A DNA stretch of 64,000 nt, from NCBI GenBank assembly GCA_001282665.1, contig LN874947.1, forward strand, positions 507,563-571,562. Direction: 5' to 3'. The DNA comes from Clostridiales bacterium mt11 (GTDB lineage: Bacteria > Bacillota > Clostridia > Tissierellales > Tepidimicrobiaceae). A program made the position numbers and the translations under genes. The stretch's first letter is position 1. Each line of letters opens with the position of its first letter. Positions 42,840 through 51,677 of the stretch are shown one piece after another. Under the pieces are notes generated by a model. The model was not told the DNA's origin, did no database searches, and saw nothing but the letters and a program-made list of their open reading frames with translations.

Positions 42840-43745
42840 TTATACATTTAAAAATCTCTTTAAAGATACTAGACTTCCTAAAGCACCTATCCCCATTCCA
42901 ATTGCAACAAACATAATAGAAATATCTTTAATCAATGCTACTGGAGGTACTAAATATACGGTGAATAAGACGTATAATTTATCACTTATGGTATTAAAGA
43001 AATAGCCGTAGCCATAGTGCACAACCAAAATGGATAGGATTGAGCCAATTAATCCAAAGAGTACACCCTCAATAATAAATGGTCCCCTTATATATCCATT
43101 AGTAGCTCCTACATATTTCATTATGTTTATTTCCCTTTTCCTTGCAATTACAGTAATCTTTATGGTATTTGAGATTATGAAAACCGATACAAATACCAAT
43201 ATAGCAATTACTATTAACCCTGCTCCTCTTACATAATTAGCAACAAGTATCAATTTATCTATTATATCTTTATAATAGTTTACTTTTTCTACTCCTTGTA
43301 AATCTTTCACACTATCTACTACTGAATCTGCATATTCTATATCCTTAAGCTTAACTATGAAGGAATTAGGCAACGGATTGTCATCTTCTAATCCTTCTAG
43401 GAGATAAGCTTGGTCTTCCCATTCTTCTTTAAATATCTTTAATGCTTGATCCTTTGATTCAAATAATACTGACAATACCCCTTCATTATCTTTAGCACTA
43501 GTTTCAATCTTATCCCTTTGTTCCTCTGTTATATCATCTTCTAAAAATATTTGTATTTCATCAAATTTGCTCTTTGTCTCTAATACCACATTGTTTATAC
43601 TTAATATCATTATTAAGACTAACCCAAGTATTACCAAAACTGCCGTTATCGAACTAACAGAGGCAAGTCCCATTCCTCTGTTTCTCCACATACCTTGAAA
43701 TCCCTGCTTTACTACATTTTTAAAAATGCGAAATTTCATGTTCAT
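42840..43745 (-). CDS. ftsX: Cell division protein FtsX
   Basis: About 301 residues; the ATG at 43745 has AAGGGTG upstream (43739 is also possible). It has four membrane spans (about 22-42, 170-195, 215-245, 262-290) and an extracellular loop (about 45-165) between the first two, the FtsX layout. FtsX with FtsE transduces ATP hydrolysis to peptidoglycan hydrolases outside the cell. It overlaps ftsE by 26 bases, indicating translational coupling, and is followed by the M23 protein it probably controls. Confidence 0.94.
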   Translation of the reverse strand: MNMKFRIFKNVVKQGFQGMWRNRGMGLASVSSITAVLVILGLVLIMILSINNVVLETKSKFDEIQIFLEDDITEEQRDKIETSAKDNEGVLSVLFESKDQALKIFKEEWEDQAYLLEGLEDDNPLPNSFIVKLKDIEYADSVVDSVKDLQGVEKVNYYKDIIDKLILVANYVRGAGLIVIAILVFVSVFIISNTIKITVIARKREINIMKYVGATNGYIRGPFIIEGVLFGLIGSILSILVVHYGYGYFFNTISDKLYVLFTVYLVPPVALIKDISIMFVAIGMGIGALGSLVSLKRFLNV

Positions 43746-44415
43746 ACACACCCTTTTCTTCATCTCTTACTATCTTCCCAGCTTCAACGGCAATTACCCT
43801 CTTTTTCATAACATTAACTATATCCTTAGCATGAGTCGCCATAAGTACAGTCGTTCCCCTTCGGTTAACATCTCTAAGTACTTTCATTATCTCCCAAGCT
43901 GTTTCAGGGTCTAAGTTTCCAGTAGGCTCGTCCGCAATCAGTACAGGAGGATTATTTACTATAGCCCTACATATAGCAACCCTTTGATGCTCTCCACCAG
44001 AAAGCTCGTCAGGATAGCAATACGCCTTCTTACTTAAGTCCACCATGCTTAAAACCATAGGAACATTTCTACGTATTTCCTTAGGATGGGCACCTACAAT
44101 CTCCATAGCAAAGGCTACATTTTCATATACAGTTTTATTTTGCAGCAACCTGAAATCTTGGAATACTACACCTACATTCCTCCTAATATAAGGAATCTTT
44201 CTATTTTTTACCTTAGTGATATCCATATCATTTAAGTATATCTTACCCTCTGTAGGGTTTTCTTCTTTAAGTATAAGTTTTATTATAGTTGATTTACCAG
44301 CTCCACTAGGTCCAACTAAAAAAGCAAATTCTCCTTTTTTTATGGCTAAATCTACATTAGATAGAGCTTTTACTCCATTTTTATATTCCTTGCTCACATT
44401 TTCAAACTTAATCAA
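43720..44415 (-). CDS. ftsE: Cell division ATP-binding protein FtsE
   Basis: 231 residues of an ABC ATPase: Walker A GPSGAGKST (about 36-44), Q-loop VVFQDFRLL, signature LSGGEHQR, Walker B VLIADEPTGNLD. The partner is FtsX. It begins with TTG preceded by GAGGTG at a normal distance. First gene of the ftsE-ftsX-M23 unit. Confidence 0.95.
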   Translation of the reverse strand: MIKFENVSKEYKNGVKALSNVDLAIKKGEFAFLVGPSGAGKSTIIKLILKEENPTEGKIYLNDMDITKVKNRKIPYIRRNVGVVFQDFRLLQNKTVYENVAFAMEIVGAHPKEIRRNVPMVLSMVDLSKKAYCYPDELSGGEHQRVAICRAIVNNPPVLIADEPTGNLDPETAWEIMKVLRDVNRRGTTVLMATHAKDIVNVMKKRVIAVEAGKIVRDEEKGVYEHEISHF

Positions 44416-44590
44416 ATATTTTCACCTCTACGTATAAGAATCTTTGCCACTATGTAGATTATATCATAACTAATATATGATTCTATTTTAATTTCAAAAA
44501 TCCTTTTTTTTATTGGTTTTTTTAATATCTATTTTAATTATATATTATAATATAAGTTAGGCAATAAATAAACAGTAAAGGGTGGTAAAA

Positions 44591-45175
44591 ATGGATAAAA
44601 AAGTTGTTCGACAAGATTTACTTGAAAAAAGGGCTAATCTTTCTTTAGATGATATATTAGAAAAATCCAGTGCCATTAAAGATATACTATTCGATTTAAA
44701 TCAATACAAGGAATCTAATTTCATCTTCAGCTTTATTAGCTTTAAAGATGAAGTAAATACTCATGAAATAATCAAAGATTCTATTGCTGCAGGAAAAAAG
44801 GTAGGAGTCCCAATATCAGTTCCTAAAACGAAGGAATTGTTAGTCTCAGAGATATTTGACTTTGATAAAGAGCTTGAACTTGGCTACTATAATATATTGG
44901 CTCCAAAAGATGAATATATTAGAATAGTATCCCCTGATGAAGTAGACCTAGTATTGGTTCCGGGAGTAGCCTTTGATAAAAGGGGTTATAGAATTGGGTA
45001 TGGCGGTGGATACTATGATAGGTTTTTTAATAAACTTAAAAAAGACGTGATTAAGATTGGATTATGCTATGAAATGCAAATTCTACCTCAAGTTCCTACT
45101 GGAATTTATGATATACCTGTAGATTATATCATCACCGAAAGCGGCTTAATCCGTTGCATTGACAAAAATAATTAA
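44591..45175 (+). CDS. 5-formyltetrahydrofolate cyclo-ligase
   Basis: 194 residues from the ATG at 44591, preceded by AAAGGGTGG. The enzyme converts 5-formyl-THF with ATP into 5,10-methenyl-THF. Motifs: N-terminal basic KKVVRQDLLEKR and the ligase signature VLVPGVAFDKRGYRIGYGGG followed by YYDRFF (about 120-150). It is a plus-strand gene 81 bases before the CofE-like gene, in the same direction, with a TATAAT at 45206-45211 between them. Confidence 0.95.
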   Translation: MDKKVVRQDLLEKRANLSLDDILEKSSAIKDILFDLNQYKESNFIFSFISFKDEVNTHEIIKDSIAAGKKVGVPISVPKTKELLVSEIFDFDKELELGYYNILAPKDEYIRIVSPDEVDLVLVPGVAFDKRGYRIGYGGGYYDRFFNKLKKDVIKIGLCYEMQILPQVPTGIYDIPVDYIITESGLIRCIDKNN

Positions 45176-45256
45176 ACATCTCCTATTAATTTAGACTAAA
45201 AATGGTATAATATATAATGGCAATGCAAATTATTTTTTATTTTAGGAGGAATTTGA

Positions 45257-46444
45257 ATGGTAAGAACCGTAGGTACTACAGTAAGAGGCATAAGAGCTCC
45301 TATAGTTAAAGAAGGAGATGATGTAATTAATATTGTAGTAGATTCTGTTTTAAATGCAGCGAAATATGAAAATTTTAAACTTAATGATAGAGATATAATT
45401 GGTATTACAGAATCTTTAGTAGCTAGATCACAAGGCAATTATGCTTCTTCTGAAGATATTGCTAAAGATATAGATAGTAAATTTGATAGCGACTTAGGGG
45501 TAGTGTTTCCTATACTTAGCCGTAATAGATTTTCCATTATCTTAAAGGGTATAGCTTCAACGGGTAAGAAAATACATCTACTTCTCAACTACCCTTCTGA
45601 TGAAGTAGGAAATCATTTGATGGATGTTGATAAGATGTATGAACTCGGCATCAATCCTTATACCGATGTTTTAACTGAAAAAGAATATAGAAAATTATTT
45701 GGCGAAAATGTTCCTCATCCATTTACTGGTATAGATTATGTAAGGACTTATAAAGATTTGGCTGTTGATAATAATATAGAGATACACTTATCCAATGACC
45801 CTAAAACCATTCTAGAATATACTAAAGATGTTTTAGTTGCAAATATTCACGATAGAAAAAGAACTAAGAAAATCCTAAAGGGAGCTGGTGCCAACAAAGT
45901 TTATGGTCTAGATGATTTGTTAAATGAACCTGTAAATAATAGTGGATACAATCCAGAATATGGTGTTCTCGGTTCAAACTTAGCCTCTGATACTGTGATT
46001 AAATTATTCCCAAGGGATTCTAAACATTATGTAGACGAGATTCAAAAGAAAATAAAAGAGAATACTGGAAAAGATATAGAAGTAATGGTCTATGGAGATG
46101 GCGCTTTTAAAGATCCTGTAGGTAAGATTTGGGAGTTAGCTGATCCTATCGTTTCTCCAGGTTATACATCTGGTCTTGAAGGAACTCCTAATGAAATAAA
46201 ATTAAAATACTTAGCAGATACCGAGCTAAAAGATTTAAAGGGAGAAGCTGCCACTCAAGCTATAAAACAAAAAATTAGCCACAAGGACAAAGATTTAATA
46301 GGACATGCAGAAGCATTAGGGACTACTCCAAGAAGGCTAACAGACCTTTTAGGAAGTCTATGTGACTTAACTAGTGGTAGTGGAGATAAAGGAACTCCAA
46401 TTGTACTTATACAAGGATATTTTGATAATTATGCTATAGACTAA
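45257..46444 (+). CDS. CofE-like F420-0:glutamate ligase family protein
   Basis: 395 residues in the F420-ligase (CofE) family: RAPIVKEGDDVINIV, then GITESLVARSQGNYAS (about 53-68), LSRNRFSIILKGIA, VYGDGAFKDPVGKIWELADP and a C-terminal GTPRRLTDLLGSLCDLTSGS. CofE adds glutamates to F420-0; homologues also occur in Firmicutes that have no F420 genes, and nothing else for F420 is visible here (YvcK shares only the CofD fold). It may ligate glutamate or another amino acid to a different cofactor. The neighbour 5-formyl-THF cyclo-ligase makes a folate link worth noting. GGAGG lies seven bases before the ATG. Confidence 0.85.
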   Translation: MVRTVGTTVRGIRAPIVKEGDDVINIVVDSVLNAAKYENFKLNDRDIIGITESLVARSQGNYASSEDIAKDIDSKFDSDLGVVFPILSRNRFSIILKGIASTGKKIHLLLNYPSDEVGNHLMDVDKMYELGINPYTDVLTEKEYRKLFGENVPHPFTGIDYVRTYKDLAVDNNIEIHLSNDPKTILEYTKDVLVANIHDRKRTKKILKGAGANKVYGLDDLLNEPVNNSGYNPEYGVLGSNLASDTVIKLFPRDSKHYVDEIQKKIKENTGKDIEVMVYGDGAFKDPVGKIWELADPIVSPGYTSGLEGTPNEIKLKYLADTELKDLKGEAATQAIKQKISHKDKDLIGHAEALGTTPRRLTDLLGSLCDLTSGSGDKGTPIVLIQGYFDNYAID

Positions 46445-46454
46445 ATAGCATTTT

Positions 46455-46487
46455 AAGGGCAGATAGACATCTGCCCTTATTTTATTT
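46455..46487. terminator. Terminator after the CofE-like gene
   Basis: AAGGGCAGAT/ATCTGCCCTT, perfect 10-bp stem and 4-base loop, then ATTTTATTTT; overlaps the end of the convergent permease gene. Confidence 0.88.
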
Positions 46488-47586
46488 TGTAATCAGAGGA
46501 TATTCCTTTTTTTCTAAACTGCTTATCTATATATTTGCCCAATAGGGTTCTTACTACTGCTGCTATTGGAACTGCAAATAACATTCCCCATACTCCAAAG
46601 AATCCTCCTCCTACGATGATTGAAAGTATAATCCAAAATGGCTTCAATCCCACCTGTATTCCCAATATTTTAGGTCCTAAATAGAGTCCATCAAATTGTT
46701 GTAATAGAAATATGAATATGGTAACCCATAATGCTTTAAAAGGACTGTAGAAAAGGGTTATTACAGCTGCTGGAATCATTCCAATAAAAGGCCCAAAGTA
46801 TGGAATCATGTTGGTAATTCCCACTATTAAACTAATAAGCAGAGCATATCTTACTCTCATTATTACACAGCCAATAAAACATAGTATCCCAATTATTAAG
46901 GAATCCAACAATTTTCCTACGAAGAAACTGGAAAAAGCATTTTTAATTTCCCTAAACACTTCTATAATGGATTTAGCTCTCTTTGGAGGAAAAATTGCAT
47001 AGGTTAATTTGTTTAGATTATTAAAAAAGTATTCCTTATCCTTAAGTATATATACGGATATTATAGAACCTAATATAAAGTTAATTAGATTGGAAGTTAC
47101 TAATATTATCTGATTTACGGTTTTATTTAAAATTGGACTTATGCTTTGACCTAACTTTGCAAAAAAATCTTCTATGACGGTCTTAATATAATCAAGGATT
47201 CCATATTTATCTATATCCTTTAAATAGGCTGGAGTTTTTGATAGCCATTTTTGAGTTTCTCTCGTATAATATGGAATCTCCTTAGCTAAATTTTTAATAC
47301 TTTCTATAACTCTAGGAGTAATTATTGTAAAAAATAATACTATAGTTCCGTAGAAGATTATATAGACTATTAAAATATTTATCCAACGCTTTAATTTAAA
47401 ATGTTTCTCCAAAACGTTTAATAGGGTATTTAAGAAAAAAGCAATTAAAAAAGCCCAAATAAAAGGTTTCATAATCTTTCCTATTGTATCCATAAAATCA
47501 GGGCTATCTATTACTTTCCAAATTAAAAATGAAAGAATGAGTACGATAAAAAACTTAAAATAGCTAAATTTTTTCTCTATTTCCAT
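46477..47586 (-). CDS. AI-2E/YtvI-family permease
   Basis: 369 residues with about eight membrane spans: two pairs at the N-terminus (about 10-25, 30-50, 60-90), the long soluble middle segment (about 95-150), and the C-terminal group with LLISLIVGITNMIPYFGPFIG, FGPFIGMIPAAVIT and LVVGGG-type segments. The PYFGPFIG motif is the family hallmark. Members export autoinducer-2, or act as Na/H or other antiporters; the substrate cannot be told. The GAGGAGG site is only two bases from the ATG, a tight spacing. Confidence 0.9.
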   Translation of the reverse strand: MEIEKKFSYFKFFIVLILSFLIWKVIDSPDFMDTIGKIMKPFIWAFLIAFFLNTLLNVLEKHFKLKRWINILIVYIIFYGTIVLFFTIITPRVIESIKNLAKEIPYYTRETQKWLSKTPAYLKDIDKYGILDYIKTVIEDFFAKLGQSISPILNKTVNQIILVTSNLINFILGSIISVYILKDKEYFFNNLNKLTYAIFPPKRAKSIIEVFREIKNAFSSFFVGKLLDSLIIGILCFIGCVIMRVRYALLISLIVGITNMIPYFGPFIGMIPAAVITLFYSPFKALWVTIFIFLLQQFDGLYLGPKILGIQVGLKPFWIILSIIVGGGFFGVWGMLFAVPIAAVVRTLLGKYIDKQFRKKGISSDYKIK

Positions 47587-47666
47587 TACCTCCTCAAACG
47601 TGCCTAATTTAGTTTATTTTATCATGTTTTAAGCCAATTTTAAAGGTTGATTTAGGATAGTTAAAA

Positions 47667-47697
47667 GAAACCTCTCTACTAAAAATAGAAAGGTTTC
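47667..47697 (-). terminator. Terminator of the Lon-like protease gene
   Basis: GAAACCTTTCTA/TAGAGAGGTTTC-type stem with one or two G.U pairs followed by TTTT on the minus strand, six bases after the stop. Confidence 0.7.
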
Positions 47698-47702
47698 CTC
47701 CT

Positions 47703-50087
47703 TTATTCATGTTCCTTACTCAATTTAGAATAATATTCTAACTTTTTCTGAACAAGGTAATTTATACTTCCTCTTTCAAACTCACCTCGCTGATTTAATT
47801 TTCCTGCTTTTACTCCTGTTAATATTTCTATGCCTTCATCTACAGTTTTTACGGCATATATATTAAACTTTCCAGCTTTAACTGCATCTATTACTTCATC
47901 TTCTAACATCAAATTTGAAATATTCGTATAAGGAATTATAACCCCTTCTCTTCCTGTTAATCCTTTTGTCTTACAAACCTTATAAAAGCCTTCAATCTTT
48001 TCATTAACCCCTCCTATAGGTTGAATTATACCCTTTTGATTTACAGAGCCAGTTACTGCAATAGACTGCTTAATGGGTTTATCTGATAGACTAGACAATA
48101 TTGCATATAATTCAGTACTAGAAGCACTATCTCCATCTACTTCACTATAGGATTGCTCAAAGGCTATACTAGCAGTCAAAGATAATGGGATATTCTTAGC
48201 ATATTTCTCTCCTAAATAACCGCTAAGTATCAAAACTCCTTTATCATATATATTACCAGATTGTTCTACTTCCCTTTCTATATTGATTATACCCTCTTTT
48301 CCCACATAGGTACTGACAGTTATCTTACTAGGTCTACCAAATAGATATTGTCCTGAATCGATTACAGAAAGTCCGTTGATTTCCCCTACCTTTTCCCCCT
48401 CTGTATCTATTAACACAATGCCATCTTCAATTAATTCCATCAATTTTTCTTCATAGGTATTGTTTCTATAGTTTTTCTTAAATACTGCCATTTCTACATC
48501 GGATTTAGTTATTATATCTTTATTTCTCTTAGTCGACCATTCATCGGATTCATACAATATTTCCACCAATTCATTAAATCTTGCCGTAAGTTTTCTTTGA
48601 TGTTCCGCTATGCGACTGCTCCGCTCTATAATCGCAGCTAAAGCCGTTTTATCAAAGGGCTTTAAGTCTTGTTCATTACATTGGTATGCTACAAAGGAGC
48701 CAATCTTTTTTATATTTTCTTCAGTTCTATCCATTTCAATATCAAAATCTGCCCTTATTTTAAATATCTTCTTAAAATCCTCATCATAGTAGTATAATAG
48801 TTGATATATTAGATAATCTCCAATTATAATTACCTTCACATTTAGCGGTATTGGTTCAGGACGTAGAGTTTCTGATATTATATTTAACCCTGTTATGTTT
48901 TCAATTTTTATTTCTTCCGTAGTTATTGCTCTTTTTAATCCTTCCCAAGCTGAACTGCTCTTTAAAATATCCTTTGCTTGTATTATTATATAACCACCGT
49001 TAGCCTCATGTAGAGAACCTGATCTAATCTTAGTATGATCAGTTTTTAACCCTCCTAATTCATTTATATATTCAATCTTACCAAATAAATTATAGTAGGT
49101 AGGATTCATCTCCCTAATAACAGGAGCCCCAGATTTATCTTCATTGTCTATGAATAGATTCACTTCATACCTTTTCATGAAGTCTTCCTTTTTATCTCCA
49201 ATCAGAAACAAATTTTCAAGGTGTTTTTTATCATCTTCATCTATGAACATTTCATAGTTTTTTACAATATCAACTTTCATATCTTTAAGATATTCACATA
49301 TGCTGTGATTGCCTTTGTGTTTTTTCATTAACAAATTCATATGACTAGATAACACTTCTAGAACGCTGTTTTCCTTTAACTTTCCTATTTCTTCTTTTAA
49401 ATCCTTTTCTAATTCCTTAACCCTTTTTACATAATCAAATGCCTTCTGACTCAACTCATTAGATGACTCCAATAAGCTTTCTATTTCTTCTTCTGACAAC
49501 TCACTAAGTTCATCGTCTGTCATAGGTCTACCATCTTTTAATGGTATGCTTAATATACCTTTTTCTGTCTGCTTAAAGACAAAATTATAATCTTTTGCCA
49601 AATTATTTAGCTCATCTAATATTTCCTGTGCCATATCTTGGTGGGTAGTATATATCAAGTTTTTACTATTTTCATAGTCCTTAGACGTTAAAGCTTTGGG
49701 AATTTCCAATTCAATATCCTTTATAACCTTTTCGACATCCTTTTTAAATATTTTGCCTTGACCACTCTCCATACCAATAGCCTTTGGAGATTTAGGCTCC
49801 CTAAAGTTATAAACATAGCACCAATCCCTTGGTAATTCCTTCTTATCGGCAAATTCTTTACAAGCTAAATACGAATAGCTATTTCTACCTGTTCCTGTCA
49901 ATCCAGATACAAATATATTGTATCCTTTTTTTGTGATGGAAAGTCCATACTTCAATGTCTCCATTGCCCTTTCCTGTCCTATTAACTCTCTAGCTGCTGG
50001 CAATTTTTCAGTGGTCTCATACTCGAATATATTAGGATCACATTTTTCCTTTAGCCTTTCTAAAGGAACTAAATAATTCTCTATCAT
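47703..50087 (-). CDS. Lon-related ATP-dependent protease (LonB/COG1067 type)
   Basis: About 794 residues from the ATG at 50087, with GGAGGTGG five bases upstream; an earlier in-frame start at 50123 is possible but unneeded. The protein has a Walker A-like GLTGTGRNS (about 54-62), a long helical insertion (about 130-260), an AAA core with RADFDIEMDR, and a Lon protease domain with catalytic Ser in DGDSASSTELYAI and Lys in IGGVNEKIEGFY. It lacks the classical Lon N-domain. It is probably a cytosolic quality-control protease; the substrates are unknown. Confidence 0.9.
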   Translation of the reverse strand: MIENYLVPLERLKEKCDPNIFEYETTEKLPAARELIGQERAMETLKYGLSITKKGYNIFVSGLTGTGRNSYSYLACKEFADKKELPRDWCYVYNFREPKSPKAIGMESGQGKIFKKDVEKVIKDIELEIPKALTSKDYENSKNLIYTTHQDMAQEILDELNNLAKDYNFVFKQTEKGILSIPLKDGRPMTDDELSELSEEEIESLLESSNELSQKAFDYVKRVKELEKDLKEEIGKLKENSVLEVLSSHMNLLMKKHKGNHSICEYLKDMKVDIVKNYEMFIDEDDKKHLENLFLIGDKKEDFMKRYEVNLFIDNEDKSGAPVIREMNPTYYNLFGKIEYINELGGLKTDHTKIRSGSLHEANGGYIIIQAKDILKSSSAWEGLKRAITTEEIKIENITGLNIISETLRPEPIPLNVKVIIIGDYLIYQLLYYYDEDFKKIFKIRADFDIEMDRTEENIKKIGSFVAYQCNEQDLKPFDKTALAAIIERSSRIAEHQRKLTARFNELVEILYESDEWSTKRNKDIITKSDVEMAVFKKNYRNNTYEEKLMELIEDGIVLIDTEGEKVGEINGLSVIDSGQYLFGRPSKITVSTYVGKEGIINIEREVEQSGNIYDKGVLILSGYLGEKYAKNIPLSLTASIAFEQSYSEVDGDSASSTELYAILSSLSDKPIKQSIAVTGSVNQKGIIQPIGGVNEKIEGFYKVCKTKGLTGREGVIIPYTNISNLMLEDEVIDAVKAGKFNIYAVKTVDEGIEILTGVKAGKLNQRGEFERGSINYLVQKKLEYYSKLSKEHE

Positions 50088-50199
50088 ATATGCCACCTCC
50101 ATAGGTACGATATAGATATCCAAATTAAGGATTTTTATTGTACTCTTTTATATTATTAAATATACCCTTAATATATTCTAGTGTTTACATATATGCCAC

Positions 50200-50973
50200 T
50201 TATTTTAAAATACCAGCCGCTATTTTAATCATTTTTTGATGTTCACTGTCGGCTTTACCATCCATATGTCTTGTGCTCCCTACAAAATGTATATCAAAAT
50301 GACCATCCATTCCATTTCCTTTTACATAGTCAAAATTTGTACCTGCTCCATATCCTCCAGATCTCCATTTTGTATAAGCTCCTCCTGCGGCTCCTTCATT
50401 TCCTGCATGAGGCATTGCAGTTATACTACAAGCAATCTTTCTGCCTTTATACTCGACAATAGCTGGTCTTCTCACCCAACTAAATCCTCCCCAGATTTCT
50501 TTCATAATATCGGTATCTTTTAAAGTCAAGGTTTCACAATCTGCGTGATTTGATCCCACTGTTCTTTTTACCATAAAGGATTTTCCAGTGTAAAAATCGG
50601 TAGCTTTAAATTCTGCACCTCTTGGAATCAACTGTTCTACTTCATCAAACCAATTTAAGTACTCCCCATATACTTGTGTTTTTTGGGGCTCTGCCTTCTT
50701 ATCAGTAGATATCTTTTCTCTACTGGTTATTCCTCTTGAAGCGGAAGGCTTTTTATCCTTTTTAGGAATCTCCAATACTTGTCCAGGATAAATAATTGTT
50801 TTTCCATTGGCTTTATTCTCTTCTAACAAGCTCTCTAAAGTTATGCCATGTTTCTCACTTATCCTCCAAAATGAATCACCTGGTTTAACCTTATATGATT
50901 GAGCAGCAGATGTTGTACTCATACCCACCATAATAGTTAAAACTCCTAAAGTCGTCTTTTTTAAATTTATCAT
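50200..50973 (-). CDS. Secreted LysM-domain protein with unknown C-terminal domain
   Basis: 257 residues. A signal peptide (cleavage near TSAAQS, about 24) precedes a LysM domain (about 27-70; SYKVKPGDSFWRISEKHGIT and GKTIIYPGQVLEIPKK) that binds peptidoglycan. A linker rich in K, S, T follows, then a conserved domain (about 105-255) with RGAEFKATDFYTGKSF, NHADCETLT, TAMPHAGNEG and HFDIHFVGSTRHMDG. The many histidines, with DIHF, could be metal or catalytic residues. GGGGGAG precedes the ATG by about six bases. A terminator-like hairpin stands 26 bases upstream, suggesting control by termination. Confidence 0.75.
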   Translation of the reverse strand: MINLKKTTLGVLTIMVGMSTTSAAQSYKVKPGDSFWRISEKHGITLESLLEENKANGKTIIYPGQVLEIPKKDKKPSASRGITSREKISTDKKAEPQKTQVYGEYLNWFDEVEQLIPRGAEFKATDFYTGKSFMVKRTVGSNHADCETLTLKDTDIMKEIWGGFSWVRRPAIVEYKGRKIACSITAMPHAGNEGAAGGAYTKWRSGGYGAGTNFDYVKGNGMDGHFDIHFVGSTRHMDGKADSEHQKMIKIAAGILK

Positions 50974-50995
50974 TTGTATCTCCCCCTTAAAGATT

Positions 50996-51024
50996 AAAAA
51001 AAATATAGACTTAAAAGTCTATAT
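50996..51024 (-). promoter_or_regulatory. Leader terminator of the LysM gene
   Basis: Minus strand ATATAGACTT/AAGTCTATAT stem (51003-51024) followed by eight U. It ends about 22 bases before the LysM ATG, leaving no room for a promoter, so transcripts reaching the gene must read through it. An AAAGGAG followed by ATGTAG (a start-stop pair) lies just upstream at about 51035-51060. Confidence 0.55.
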
Positions 51025-51095
51025 ATATGTTTTCTACATAAATTAAAAATCTCCTTTAGGTACTTCTTGGCATCGAAACCTGATTTTGAATAAAT

Positions 51096-51119
51096 AGAGA
51101 GAAGAAAAATCTTCTCTCT
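51096..51119 (-). terminator. Terminator of the PrcB gene
   Basis: AGAGAGAAGA/TCTTCTCTCT stem, 10 bp, four-base loop, T-containing tail, starting a few bases past the stop. Confidence 0.65.
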
Positions 51120-51124
51120 TAAAA

Positions 51125-51571
51125 TTATTCCTCATATTCTACTTCTAGACTTATGCTTTCTGGCATCTTTTCTAAATTTGTCTTTACAATGGCAAAAGGA
51201 TAAGTGAAACCTTGAGTTACAATGTCATTCGGATCTGGATCTTTAAATTTAGCATAGACTATCAAATTATAATCATCTTTAGCTTTTTTTTCTTTGACTA
51301 TTCTATCTACTTCTACGGCATACCCACCCGTTTTTTTCTCGCCTCGAGTTACTAATACATATATCTCTTCATTTAATTTACAACCTATTGCTCTCTCTTC
51401 TGTTAAATATTTGGGAAGTATCTCTTTTATCTTTTCTGGGATTTCAGATGATTCAACAATTTTGTATTTCACCTTTTTATCACCCTTATCTAAATAATTT
51501 GGAGTAAAAATGATAGCTAATACTATGATAATAATTATGCCTATGGCTATATAGCTCTTTTTCAATTTCAT
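51125..51571 (-). CDS. PrcB_C-domain membrane-anchored protein
   Basis: 148 residues: an N-terminal span (about 6-24, very I-rich) and an outside domain with RGEKKTGGYAVEVDRIV (about 74-90), the hallmark of the PrcB C-terminal family named after a protease-complex subunit of Treponema. The actual role in Firmicutes is not established. The GGGGGG site abuts the ATG, so the TTG two codons later (51565) may be the true start. It is close to, but separately terminated from, the LysM gene. Confidence 0.75.
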   Translation of the reverse strand: MKLKKSYIAIGIIIIIVLAIIFTPNYLDKGDKKVKYKIVESSEIPEKIKEILPKYLTEERAIGCKLNEEIYVLVTRGEKKTGGYAVEVDRIVKEKKAKDDYNLIVYAKFKDPDPNDIVTQGFTYPFAIVKTNLEKMPESISLEVEYEE

Positions 51572-51631
51572 CCCCCCAAACCTACAATCTTATAATATAT
51601 TATTCTAGGGGATTTAAGTTTATGTACAAAA

Positions 51632-51657
51632 ATAGCACCAAAATGCTCTGGTGCTAT
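51632..51657 (-). terminator. Terminator of the surface-polysaccharide/transketolase operon
   Basis: ATAGCACCA/TGGTGCTAT stem, 8-base loop, followed by TTTTTGT on the minus strand; 20 bases past the transketolase C-subunit stop. Confidence 0.9.
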
Positions 51658-51677
51658 ATAATATATTCAATAATCTA

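Noticed and set aside
50974..51125. ydaO (c-di-AMP) or c-di-GMP riboswitch before the LysM gene
   Set aside because: I could not find the conserved aptamer sequences of either class, so only an unclassified leader terminator is claimed.
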